The position numbers and the translations under genes were made by a program. From assembly GCA_903884425.1 (NCBI GenBank), contig CAISEP010000002.1, forward strand, positions 62,001 through 126,000: 64,000 bases of DNA, given 5' to 3'. This DNA comes from an uncultured Caulobacterales bacterium. Its GTDB lineage: Bacteria > Pseudomonadota > Alphaproteobacteria > Caulobacterales > Caulobacteraceae. Shown piece after piece: positions 50,391 through 59,045 of this stretch. Positions within the stretch are counted from its first letter, which is position 1. The number at the start of each line of letters is the position of its first letter. Under the pieces are notes generated by a model, which saw only the letters and a list, made by a program, of their open reading frames with translations, ran no database searches and had not been told where the DNA came from.

Positions 50391-51218
50391 TCAGATGACG
50401 TAGTCGTAGGCCGCGTCCACCAGGGTCTGGTCCATGTTGGCGGCCGGATCGGGACCGGCGGGGCAGTTGACCAGGCGCGCCGGCACGCCCGCGGCCGTGC
50501 AGCCGGGAGGCACCTCCTTCAGCACCACCGAGCCGGAAGCCACCTTGGCATAGTCGCCGATGCGGATGGCCCCCAGCACCTTGGCCCCGGCCCCCAGCAG
50601 CACACCCTTGCCGATCTTCGGGTGGCGGTCGCCCCCCTGCTTGCCGGTGCCGCCCAGGGTCACGTTCTGGAGCATGGAGACCCCTTCGTCGATGGTGGCG
50701 GTCTCGCCGATGACGATGCCGGTGCCGTGGTCGAGGAAGGCCCCCTTGCCGATGGGCACGGCGGGGTGGATGTCCACCTGGCACAGCTCCGAGGCGCGGC
50801 TCTGCACGTGGAAGGCCAGGGTCTCGCGCCCGTCCTGCCACAGGGCATAGGCCAGCCGGTGGGCCTGCAGGGCAAGGAAGCCCTTGAAGAACAGGAAGGG
50901 CTGGAGATAGCCCCGGGCCGCGGCGTCCCGGTCGAACACGGCCTGCATGTCCGCCTCCACCGCCTCGATCACCTTCGGGTCGGCGGCATAGACCCCCATG
51001 GCCAGGTCGCGGAGATAGAGGGAGCCCACGTCCGGCTCCCCCATCTTGCGGCCCAGCTGGTAGGCCAGCGCCGAGGCCAGGTCGTCATGGGACAGGATCA
51101 CGGCGTTGAGCATGCTGGTCAGCATCGGCTCGGCCCGGGCGGCGGCCTCCGCCTCGGCCCGGAGCTTGTGGAACACCACTTCCGTGGCCCGCGCCAGGGT
51201 GCGCTCGTGCTGCGTCAT
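50391..51218 (-). CDS. cysE: Serine O-acetyltransferase
   Basis: A 275-residue enzyme making O-acetylserine for cysteine synthesis. The N-terminal helical domain (NAVILSHDDLASALAYQLG) and the left-handed beta-helix with hexapeptide repeats are clear (DIHPAVPIGKGAFLDHGTGI; VIGETATIDEGVSMLQNVTL). The catalytic Asp/His pair is in LDHGTGIVIGE and GGTGKQGGDRHPKIG. The ATG overlaps the stop of the Nudix gene (ATGA). The C-terminal tail is longer than in E. coli CysE; it lacks the final Ile of the CysK-binding tail only if the terminal VI is shifted: here it ends DYVI, which is compatible with CysK binding. Confidence 0.95.
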   Translation of the reverse strand: MTQHERTLARATEVVFHKLRAEAEAAARAEPMLTSMLNAVILSHDDLASALAYQLGRKMGEPDVGSLYLRDLAMGVYAADPKVIEAVEADMQAVFDRDAAARGYLQPFLFFKGFLALQAHRLAYALWQDGRETLAFHVQSRASELCQVDIHPAVPIGKGAFLDHGTGIVIGETATIDEGVSMLQNVTLGGTGKQGGDRHPKIGKGVLLGAGAKVLGAIRIGDYAKVASGSVVLKEVPPGCTAAGVPARLVNCPAGPDPAANMDQTLVDAAYDYVI

Positions 51219-51898
51219 GACCGGCCTCCCGCGTCGGTGCGTCCGGGGTCAACGGCGTCCCCGGCTCCCGGTTTCGGGGCCAGGAGCGCCGACGCCAGGT
51301 CGGGAGACAGGGCCCCCGTCACAGACATATGGTGCAACCTTAGCAGCGCCGCCACTGTTATGGAGTCCAGAATACGCCCTTCGACCGCCGCCGCGAGGGC
51401 CTCTTGGAACGGCACGCGGGCGGAGGTGAGCATCTCGGTGGGATCAGGATCCGTCGGCACCTCGACCAGGCCGGTGGCGAGGAACACCTCGCACACCTCG
51501 TCGGAGGAGGAGTTGGAGAGCTGCATCCGCAGGATCGGCTGCCAGTCCCGGGCCTCCAGCCCCACCTCCTCCCGCAGCTCCCGCCGGGCCCCGTCCAGGG
51601 CCGTCTCCCCCGGCGGGACCCCGCCCTCCGGCAGTTCCCAGCTGTAGGTTCCGAAGGGAAACCGCCACTGCCCCACCAGCATGATGTCGCCGTTGGGGAA
51701 CAGGGGAATGACGCCCACGGCCAGATTCTTCTGGTGGTGCACCCAGTAGGCGGCAGCCCGGCCGGTCGGGGCGACGGCGTCATAGGCATCGACGGCGAAA
51801 TAGGGATTGTCGTGCAGCCGGCGGGGCGGACCGGCCGTCCAGCCCCGTCCGTGGGCCCTGAGCCAGCCGGGCCCCGGTCGTCCGTCCGGATCGCGCAT
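51215..51898 (-). CDS. Nudix hydrolase (ADP-ribose pyrophosphatase-like)
   Basis: A 227-residue Nudix protein. The Nudix box is PGETALDGARRELREEVGLE preceded by SWELPEGGVPP, as in ADP-ribose/ADP-sugar pyrophosphatases. Start at 51898 follows GGGAGGG. Coupled to cysE by ATGA overlap. The substrate is probably a nucleotide-sugar or NAD-derived compound. Confidence 0.9.
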   Translation of the reverse strand: MRDPDGRPGPGWLRAHGRGWTAGPPRRLHDNPYFAVDAYDAVAPTGRAAAYWVHHQKNLAVGVIPLFPNGDIMLVGQWRFPFGTYSWELPEGGVPPGETALDGARRELREEVGLEARDWQPILRMQLSNSSSDEVCEVFLATGLVEVPTDPDPTEMLTSARVPFQEALAAAVEGRILDSITVAALLRLHHMSVTGALSPDLASALLAPKPGAGDAVDPGRTDAGGRS

Positions 51899-51994
51899 GG
51901 GATCCCTCCCCCTTGATTGCACCCGGCCTCTATAGACGATATGCCGCCCGCCAGAAGCCCCGTTCCCCGCAGCCACCCAAGAGGTCCGGCCTTG

Positions 51995-52603
51995 TCCGCA
52001 AAGCTCCCGATCCCTGAACTGGGCGCGCCCCTGCCCACCGTCGGGTCCGCAGAGATGCTGGACCGGCTGGCCACCCGCCGCTCCGCCTCCGCCCCCCTGC
52101 TGGCGGCCCCCGGGCCGGACGCGGCGCAGCTGCAGGACCTGTTGCTGATCGCCGCCCGGGCGCCGGACCACGGCAAGCTGTTCCCCTGGCGCTTCATCGT
52201 CCTGCGGGACGCGGCCAAGGCGGCCTTTGCCGACACGCTTCGTCAGCGGGCCGAGGCGCAGCCGGACCCGGACCGGGCCCGCACCGCCCTGCGCAAGCTG
52301 GAAGCGCCGCCGGTGGCGGTGGTGGTGGTGTCGAGCCCGAAGGCCGCGGCAATCCCGGCCTGGGAGCAGGAGCTGTCCGCGGGCGCCGTCTGCACCCTGC
52401 TGCTGCTGGCGGCGCAGGCCATGGGCTTCGGTGCCAACTGGATCACCGACTGGTACAGCTATGACCGCACGGTGGCGGACGACCTGGGCCTTGCAGCCAC
52501 GGAGCGGGTCGCGGGCTTCGTCTATCTGGGCACCTCGACGGAGGCCCCGCTGGAACGGGTCCGGCCGGACCTGGCGGCCCTGACCACCGTCCGGGAGGCC
52601 TGA
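51995..52603 (+). CDS. Nitroreductase family protein (FMN-dependent)
   Basis: A 202-residue protein of the YdjA/RutE-like nitroreductase branch: LDRLATRRSASAPLLAAPGP, LLIAARAPDHGKLFPWRFIV (FMN phosphate region), VCTLLLLAAQAMGFGANWIT, and ERVAGFVYLGTSTE near the end. I chose a TTG start at 51995 because AAGAGG lies seven bases upstream; an ATG at 51941 without a ribosome site would add 18 residues. The substrate is unknown. It is convergent with the GGDEF-EAL gene at a 6-bp gap. Confidence 0.85.
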   Translation, partial: SAKLPIPELGAPLPTVGSAEMLDRLATRRSASAPLLAAPGPDAAQLQDLLLIAARAPDHGKLFPWRFIVLRDAAKAAFADTLRQRAEAQPDPDRARTALRKLEAPPVAVVVVSSPKAAAIPAWEQELSAGAVCTLLLLAAQAMGFGANWITDWYSYDRTVADDLGLAATERVAGFVYLGTSTEAPLERVRPDLAALTTVREA

Positions 52604-52609
52604 GCCGCC

Positions 52610-55048
52610 TCAGCCCACCTGGCGGCGGGGTCGCGCGACCTCGGCAACGGCGCTGGCACTGGCACCGGCACCGGGCGCGACCGCGGCCATGGCGTCGGCG
52701 GCGATCTTCAGCAGCGTGGCGTGATCGGCCAGGGGTGCCGGTCGCCCGAACAGATAGCCCTGGATGACGGCGCACTGCTCTTCCCGCAGGAAGTCCAGCT
52801 GGGCCTCGGTCTCCACCCCTTCGGCCACCACCGGGATGCCGAGGCCGCGGCCGATACCCAGCACCGCCCGCACGATCACGGTGGATCGCTCGAACTGGCC
52901 GATGCCCTGGACGAAGCTCTTGTCGATCTTGATCTTGTCGAAGGGGAAGGACTGCAGCGTCGACAGGGACGAGAAGCCGGTGCCGAAGTCGTCCATGGCC
53001 ACGCCCACCCCCATGGCCTTGATCTGGCGAAGGGTGTCCAGCGCGCCCTGGTAGTTGCGGAACAGGGCGCTCTCGGTGACCTCCAGCTCCAGCCGGGACG
53101 GGGCAAGGCCGGTCTCGAACAGGATCTGGCGCACCCGGTCGGCCAGGTGGGCCTCGCTGAGCTGCAGGGGGGACAGGTTGACGGCGATGCTGATGTCCGA
53201 CGGCCACTGCGCCGCCGCGGCGCAGGCCTCGCGCAGCACCCACTCCCCCAGCTCCACGATCAGGCCCTGCTCCTCGGCAATGGGAATGAACAGGTCCGGC
53301 GGCACCAGGCCGCGCTCGGGATGGCGCCAGCGCACCAGGGCCTCGAAGCCGCAGAGAATCCCCGTCTGGGTCCGGCCCTGGGGCTGGTAGTAGACCACCA
53401 GCTCGTTGTTCTTCACCGCATCGCGCAGGTCGCGGGCCAGGTTCCGGCGCTCGCGCACCGTGTTGTCGGTGTCGTATTCGAAGAAGCAGAAGTTCTGCCG
53501 ACCGGCCGCCTTGGCCCGCTGCAGGGCGGTGTCGGCATTGATCAGCAGGGTGTCCACGTCGGCCCCGTTGTCCGGGAACAGGCTGACCCCCATGCAGGCG
53601 CTGGGCTCGATCACCGTGCCGGACCAGTCGATCGGGCGGCGGATCTCGTTCTGCAGGGCCTGCAGCCACTGGGCGAGGCCAAGGGCCGTGTTCTCTTCGG
53701 GAACGAAGACCACCAGCACGAACTCGTCGCCGCCATAGCGCGCGACAAAGGACGGATCATGGAGGTGGTTGGAGAAGCGCTGGCCCAGCTGCGCCAGGAC
53801 CGCGTCCCCGGCCGCCTGCCCGTGCAGGTCGTTCACGTCCTTGAAGCCGTCGAGATTGGCGCAGACCACGGCGAACTTCTCCCGCGTCCGCCGGGCCCGG
53901 TCCACGCACGCGGCGAGACGCGCATGCATGGCTTTGCGGTTGGGCAGGCCGGTCAGGCTGTCGTGCTCCGCCAGATAGTGGATCCGGCTTTCCGCGGCGC
54001 GCTGCTCGCGCAGGTCGCGAAGGGTGACGATGAGGTGGTCGGAACTGCCCGAGGACCCCGGCTCGTCGGCAATGTAGACCTCCACCGGAATCGGCGGCAG
54101 GGCGGCATCCACCGGCTGGATCCAGCCTTCCCGGCGCTCGTCCCCGGCAATGGCGGGCTCCAGGCTGAGCAGGCGCTCGAACAGCTCGGTCCCCAAGAGG
54201 TCGCCGGCCTCGACGCCCACCAGCTTGCAGAAGGAGACATTGGCGTCGTTGATCCGCCCGGCGCGCACGATGACGATGCCTTCCCGGGCCGCATTGGCCA
54301 GGCGGCGCAGGCGCAGCACGGTCACCACCGACTGGGCGTCGTCGATATAGGCCGCGCCCAGGCCGCCGGTCAGGATCATGGCCGCCAGCATGATGACCAC
54401 GAACATCAGCGACATGGGATTGATCAGCCCGGCCATGGACTGGGACGGATCGGGGGTGAGGCTCATGGCCGACAGGGTAAGGACGTGGGCGGAGATCACC
54501 GCCAGGGTCAGGAGGGTCGCCCCGGCCACCTGGCGGACAAAGGTCCGCGCCCGGCCGGACGCCACCAGCGCCCCGTGCACGCCCAGGAGATTGAGCACCA
54601 TGGCCACCCAGACGAGGGAGGGCTCCCAATGGACGACGGCGGCCGCGTGATAGGCCCCGAACACCAGCCACTGGTTCACGCCCACGGTCATGGCCAGCAC
54701 CATGCTGCCCGCCAGCACCCGGGTGCGGTCCGCGCTGGTCCAGCCGATGGCGAGGGCGAAGGTCGCACCGACCACCGAGGTCAGCAGCCCGAACAGGGTC
54801 AGCAGCGGGTCGATCCCCACCCCGACCCCGGGCCGGTTGGCGATCAGCACGATGCACTGGGTCGCCCAGATGGCTACCCCGGCCTCGAGACCGGTCAGGA
54901 AGATCCAGCTCGCGCGGACAAGACCGGTCGAATGTCGCATGCGGGACCGCAGCCGGAACACGCACAGGCAACCTGCAAAGCACAGGGACACACCCAGCCC
55001 CATCAGGGCTCCGTCCGTGTGTGCAGCCAGACTCATCAACAGTTCCAA
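52610..55048 (-). CDS. Membrane GGDEF-EAL protein with degenerate MHYT-like sensor
   Basis: An 812-residue c-di-GMP enzyme. The first 240 residues have about seven membrane helices arranged like an MHYT sensor, but the diagnostic Met-His-Tyr-Thr positions are changed (GVAIWATQCIVLIAN instead of an IWSMH-type motif; ISAHVLTLSAMS instead of MHYT). A PAS-like domain follows, then GGDEF (HDSLTGLPNRKAM; VARYGGDEFVLVV) and EAL (CGFEALVRWRHP; AMDDFGTGFSSLS; KIDKSFVQG; VVAEGVET), both with intact catalytic motifs. The start is uncertain: a TTG at 55048 has GGGAGAG upstream; ATG 55036 and GTG 55078 are alternatives. Which activity dominates cannot be read from sequence. Confidence 0.9.
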   Translation of the reverse strand: MELLMSLAAHTDGALMGLGVSLCFAGCLCVFRLRSRMRHSTGLVRASWIFLTGLEAGVAIWATQCIVLIANRPGVGVGIDPLLTLFGLLTSVVGATFALAIGWTSADRTRVLAGSMVLAMTVGVNQWLVFGAYHAAAVVHWEPSLVWVAMVLNLLGVHGALVASGRARTFVRQVAGATLLTLAVISAHVLTLSAMSLTPDPSQSMAGLINPMSLMFVVIMLAAMILTGGLGAAYIDDAQSVVTVLRLRRLANAAREGIVIVRAGRINDANVSFCKLVGVEAGDLLGTELFERLLSLEPAIAGDERREGWIQPVDAALPPIPVEVYIADEPGSSGSSDHLIVTLRDLREQRAAESRIHYLAEHDSLTGLPNRKAMHARLAACVDRARRTREKFAVVCANLDGFKDVNDLHGQAAGDAVLAQLGQRFSNHLHDPSFVARYGGDEFVLVVFVPEENTALGLAQWLQALQNEIRRPIDWSGTVIEPSACMGVSLFPDNGADVDTLLINADTALQRAKAAGRQNFCFFEYDTDNTVRERRNLARDLRDAVKNNELVVYYQPQGRTQTGILCGFEALVRWRHPERGLVPPDLFIPIAEEQGLIVELGEWVLREACAAAAQWPSDISIAVNLSPLQLSEAHLADRVRQILFETGLAPSRLELEVTESALFRNYQGALDTLRQIKAMGVGVAMDDFGTGFSSLSTLQSFPFDKIKIDKSFVQGIGQFERSTVIVRAVLGIGRGLGIPVVAEGVETEAQLDFLREEQCAVIQGYLFGRPAPLADHATLLKIAADAMAAVAPGAGASASAVAEVARPRRQVG

Positions 55049-55228
55049 CAGGGCTCTCCCGCCTTTGGCACAGGACACCCTAGTCGCCGTTTGTTTAATT
55101 TCCGGTCAATTCTAAATCGTTAAACAATAGTTTATTGGAAAATCGCCGTTAAGCGCCACTTAACGGGACACTCAATCAGAAGTAAACGAATACAGCCTGA
55201 ACTGTGCTTTCCTGATTATTTGCCAGAT

Positions 55229-56197
55229 CTATACTGAGTGCCCCTCGACCTGCAGCAGGTCGATCAGCCAGCCCACGGCCGGGTGGCTGCCTTGGTCCCG
55301 CCGCCACAGGGCGCAGACGTCGATGGGCCGGGTCTCGTAGGGCGGCGGCTTGATCACCAGGGAAAAGGCCGGCCCGAAATGCCGCGCCATCCGCAGGGGG
55401 GCCAGGGCCAGGATGTCGGTCTCCGCGGCGATGGCCAGCGCGGTGATGCTGTCCGGCGCGGTCATGCCGGTGACCTCCGTCCGCCCGGCCCGGGACATGG
55501 CCCCCAGATAGGCCCCGTCATCGTCCCAGATCACCCGGCGCTCGAGCCCGTTGTCGATGAAGACCGTGTCCATCTCCGAGATCGAACCCGTGGCCGAGAC
55601 GATCAGGTGCGGCTCCGCGGCCAGTCGCTCCAGGGTCAGGTCCTGGTCCGCCCGGGGGTGCGCCTTGCGCATCACCCAGACCAGCTGTTCCTGGAACAGG
55701 ACGCAGCGGTCGAACCGGTCGGAGGACCGGCCGAAGGCCCCGATGGCGATGTCCATCCGCCCGGAGTCCAGGGCCTCGGTCACGCTCTTCTCATGGTGGC
55801 GCAGCACGAGTTCGGCCCGCGGCGCCCGCTCCCGGAACGTCCGCACCAGACCGGGCGCCAGCACGGCGGACAGATAGGGAGACATGCCCAGGGCAAAGCG
55901 CCGGTCCGAGGTCGAGGGGTCGAAGACGGACGGGGCCAGCGCCCGCTGCATCATCTGCAGGGCGCGGGAGACCTTGGGTCCGGCCTCCAGCGCCCAGGGG
56001 GTCGGACGCATGCCGTCGGAGGTGCGGACGAACAGGTCGTCCCCCAGGGTCAGGCGCAGGCGATTGAGGGCATGGCTGACCGCGGACTGGGTCAGGCCCA
56101 GCCGTTCCCCCGCCCGGGTGACGCTGCGCTCCTCGAGCAGGGCCTCGAAAACCCGGAGGAGATTGAGGTCCACATTTGTGAAATGAACTTTCTTCAT
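55229..56197 (-). CDS. LysR-family transcriptional regulator
   Basis: A 322-residue LysR protein. The HTH is FEALLEERSVTRAGERLGLT followed by QSAVSHALNRLRLTLGDDLF; the C-terminal effector domain has GMSPYLSAVLAPGLVRTF and DIAIGAFGRSSDRFD. It is of the NodD/PcaQ-like type. It is divergent from a three-gene drug-efflux operon, the standard layout for LysR control of a neighbour; the 168-bp gap contains a T-N11-A-like stretch ATTCTTGAGCAAAAT at 56201-56215. The ATG at 56197 is chosen over a TTG at 56212. Confidence 0.92.
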   Translation of the reverse strand: MKKVHFTNVDLNLLRVFEALLEERSVTRAGERLGLTQSAVSHALNRLRLTLGDDLFVRTSDGMRPTPWALEAGPKVSRALQMMQRALAPSVFDPSTSDRRFALGMSPYLSAVLAPGLVRTFRERAPRAELVLRHHEKSVTEALDSGRMDIAIGAFGRSSDRFDRCVLFQEQLVWVMRKAHPRADQDLTLERLAAEPHLIVSATGSISEMDTVFIDNGLERRVIWDDDGAYLGAMSRAGRTEVTGMTAPDSITALAIAAETDILALAPLRMARHFGPAFSLVIKPPPYETRPIDVCALWRRDQGSHPAVGWLIDLLQVEGHSV

Positions 56198-56365
56198 GGT
56201 ATTCTTGAGCAAAATCCATTTGGATCATAGTGTCGAAGGGCTATTTGTGCAACGCACCATGTCAGTTCGCCGTCAGGTCCGTGCTACACTCCTCCGTGAG
56301 CCGGGTGGCACGAGACGGGGACCCGCGGTGCCGGTGCGTGACCTGCCGCTGATCAGGATGAAACC

Positions 56366-57505
56366 ATGAGTACGAACAGTTCCGAGGCCCGGGCGACCCA
56401 GGCCCCCCGCGTGGCCAGCGTCGAGGGGCGTATCGACCGGGACGAGGTCCTGCCGCCGCGTCCGCTGGCGGAACGCCTGCGCCTGCCGCTGATGGTGGGG
56501 GTGCCGGTGGTGGTGATCGCCGGGGCGCTGTTCGTCTGGCTGACCGGCGGACGCTACCAGACCACGGACGACGCCTATGTCCAGGCGGCTCGGGTGCAGG
56601 TGTCCAGCAACATTCCCGGCCGGGTGATCCAGGTGACGGTGCACGAGAACCAGCTGGTCCACACCGGCGACGTGCTGTTCCGCCTCGACCCCCAACCCCT
56701 GGACACCGCCCTGTCCCAGAGCGAGGCCATGGCCGCCCAGGCCCGCCTGCAGATCGACGCCTATCGCGCCGCCTATGGCCAGCGGAAGGCCGAGACGGCG
56801 GCGGCGGCGGACACGCTCTCCTACCAGCAGCGGGAACTGGCCCGGCAGAAGACCCTGCTGGCGGCCGGCGTCGCCTCCCAGTCCCAGGTGGACCTGGCCC
56901 AGAACGCCGTGGACTCCGCCCAGCAGAAGCTGTCCGCGGCGAAGGAGGCTGAAGCCGCCGCCCTCGCCCAGCTTGGCGGGGTGCCCGATGCCGGGGCCGA
57001 TCGGCATCCCTCCGTCCGTGCGGCGGACGCCATGGTGGCCCGGGACCGGCTGAACCGCTCCTACGGCATCATCACCGCCCCGCAGGACGGGGTCGCCACC
57101 AAGGTGGAGCAGCTGCAGGTGGGCAACTACGTGAATGCCGCCCAGCCCCTGTTCTCGCTGGTGTCTCCGCGCATGTGGATCGACGCCAACCTGAAGGAGG
57201 ACCAGCTGGCCCATGTCCGTCCCGGCCAGCCGGCGACGGTGGAGGTGGATGCGCACAAGGGCGTCACCTATCACGGGCGGGTGGCCAGCCTGTCCCCTGG
57301 CACGGGCTCCAGCTTCGCCCTGCTGCCGCCGGAAAACGCCACCGGCAACTGGGTCAAGGTGGTGCAGCGGGTCACCGTCCGGGTCGAGCTGGACGAGCAG
57401 GACCTGAAGGACCACCCGCTGCAGGCGGGCCTCAGCGCCCGGGTGAAGATCGACACCAAGCCTCCCGGCGGCGGCACCGGAAGCGGAGCGGCGGCCCGGC
57501 CATGA
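56366..57505 (+). CDS. HlyD/EmrA-type membrane fusion protein of an efflux pump
   Basis: A 379-residue periplasmic adaptor. One N-terminal membrane helix (LMVGVPVVVIAGALFVWLTG) is followed by TDDAYVQAARVQVSSNIPGR (lipoyl half), a coiled coil rich in Ala/Gln (about residues 110-215), SYGIITAPQDGVATKVEQLQ, and a beta-barrel (MWIDANLKEDQLAHVRPGQP). It would link the MFS pump to the outer-membrane channel. It is the first of three closely packed genes; the next overlaps by ATGA. Confidence 0.92.
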   Translation: MSTNSSEARATQAPRVASVEGRIDRDEVLPPRPLAERLRLPLMVGVPVVVIAGALFVWLTGGRYQTTDDAYVQAARVQVSSNIPGRVIQVTVHENQLVHTGDVLFRLDPQPLDTALSQSEAMAAQARLQIDAYRAAYGQRKAETAAAADTLSYQQRELARQKTLLAAGVASQSQVDLAQNAVDSAQQKLSAAKEAEAAALAQLGGVPDAGADRHPSVRAADAMVARDRLNRSYGIITAPQDGVATKVEQLQVGNYVNAAQPLFSLVSPRMWIDANLKEDQLAHVRPGQPATVEVDAHKGVTYHGRVASLSPGTGSSFALLPPENATGNWVKVVQRVTVRVELDEQDLKDHPLQAGLSARVKIDTKPPGGGTGSGAAARP

Positions 57506-59040
57506 GCGGGACCCCGGCCCCGGGGCGCAGCGACGGCTTCACCCGTCTGATGATCACGGCGTCGATCATGACCGCGACGCTGATGAACGCCCTCGACATG
57601 ACCATCGCCAATGTCGCCCTGCCCCATATCCAGGGCAGCGTGTCGGCCAGTGCAGATCAGGTCACCTGGGTGCTGACCTCCTACATCGTGTCGGCGGCGA
57701 TCATGACGCCCCTGACCGGGGCGGTGTCGTCGCGGTTCGGGCAGAAGACCGTGTTCCTGGTCAGCGTGGTGGGCTTCACCATCGCCTCGGCCCTGTGCGG
57801 CGTGGCCCAGAACCTGGTGCAGATCGTCGGCTTCCGCCTGCTGCAGGGCATCTGCGGTGCCCCCCTGATCCCCCTGGCCCAGTCGGTGCTGCTGGACATC
57901 AACCCGCGGGAGAAGCAGGGCCAGGCCATGGCCGTCTGGGGCATGGCCTCGATGCTCGGCCCGATCATGGGGCCGGTGCTGGGGGGGTATCTGACGGATC
58001 ACTTCTCCTGGCGCTGGGTGTTCTACATCAACGTGCCCTTCGGCATTGCGTCCTTCCTCGGCATCTGGACCTTCGTCCCCGGCGGCCGCCCGGCCCAGTC
58101 CCGGCGCTTCGACCTGATGGGGTTCATGTTCCTCGCGCTTGCCGTGGGGGTGGGCCAGTTGATGTTCGACCGGGGGGAGGGCCAGGACTGGTTCAATGCA
58201 CCGGAGATCTGGATCGAGGCCTTCATCGCCGCCATCGCCGCCTGGCTGTGCGTGGTGCAGACCGCCACGGCGAAGCAGCCCTTCATCAGCCGGGAGCTGC
58301 TGCGGGACCGGAACTTCGTCACCGCCGCGGGCTTCAGCCTGATCATCGGCGTGCTGATGTTCTCCACCACCGCCCTCCTGCCGCCGATGATCGAGACCCT
58401 GCTGGGCTATCCCGTCACCCAGGCAGGGATGGTGCTGGCCCCCCGGGGGGTGGGCACGCTGTTCGCCATGTTCTTCGTCGGCCGACTGGTCGGTCGCATC
58501 GACAACCGGATCATCCTGGGGGTCGGGCTGTCGCTGATGGCGCTGTCCACCTGGCAGATGACCCACTTCTCCCTCTACATGTCGTCGAGCCCGCTGATCA
58601 TCGCCGGCCTGACCCAGGGGCTGGGCATGGGGCTCCTGTTCGTGCCCCTGTCCACCATCGCCTTCTCCACCCTGCCCGGCCATCTGCGGACCGAGGGGGC
58701 GGGGCTGTTCACCCTGATCCGCAACATCGGCTCCAGCGCCGGCATCTCGCTGCTGGCCGCCTCGCAGATCCAGGCGATGGAGGTCTCCCGCTCCGAACTG
58801 AACGACCACATCCGCGCCGACAATCCGGCCATGAACATGCTGGGCCGGGTCATCGACCCGCAGAGCCCCGCGGCGCTGGCCCGGATCACCGGCGAGATCG
58901 CCCGCCAGGCGGCCATGGTCGCCTATGTGGATGCCTTCAAGGCCATCATGGTCATCTGCCTCATCGCCCTGCCCATCCTGATCCTCCTGCGTCCCCCCAA
59001 GGCCAGCCTGGCCGCCGACCTGCACACGGCGGTGGAGTAA
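57502..59040 (+). CDS. EmrB/QacA-type (DHA2) MFS drug exporter
   Basis: A 512-residue transporter with about fourteen membrane helices. DHA2 motifs are MNALDMTIANVALPHIQGSV in helix 1, WVLTSYIVSAAIMTPLTG, the loop SSRFGQKTVFLV, and GPVLGGYLTDHFSWRWVFYI. It would export lipophilic compounds with the adjacent adaptor and channel. The start overlaps the adaptor stop. Confidence 0.95.
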   Translation: MSGTPAPGRSDGFTRLMITASIMTATLMNALDMTIANVALPHIQGSVSASADQVTWVLTSYIVSAAIMTPLTGAVSSRFGQKTVFLVSVVGFTIASALCGVAQNLVQIVGFRLLQGICGAPLIPLAQSVLLDINPREKQGQAMAVWGMASMLGPIMGPVLGGYLTDHFSWRWVFYINVPFGIASFLGIWTFVPGGRPAQSRRFDLMGFMFLALAVGVGQLMFDRGEGQDWFNAPEIWIEAFIAAIAAWLCVVQTATAKQPFISRELLRDRNFVTAAGFSLIIGVLMFSTTALLPPMIETLLGYPVTQAGMVLAPRGVGTLFAMFFVGRLVGRIDNRIILGVGLSLMALSTWQMTHFSLYMSSSPLIIAGLTQGLGMGLLFVPLSTIAFSTLPGHLRTEGAGLFTLIRNIGSSAGISLLAASQIQAMEVSRSELNDHIRADNPAMNMLGRVIDPQSPAALARITGEIARQAAMVAYVDAFKAIMVICLIALPILILLRPPKASLAADLHTAVE

Positions 59041-59045
59041 GTCCG

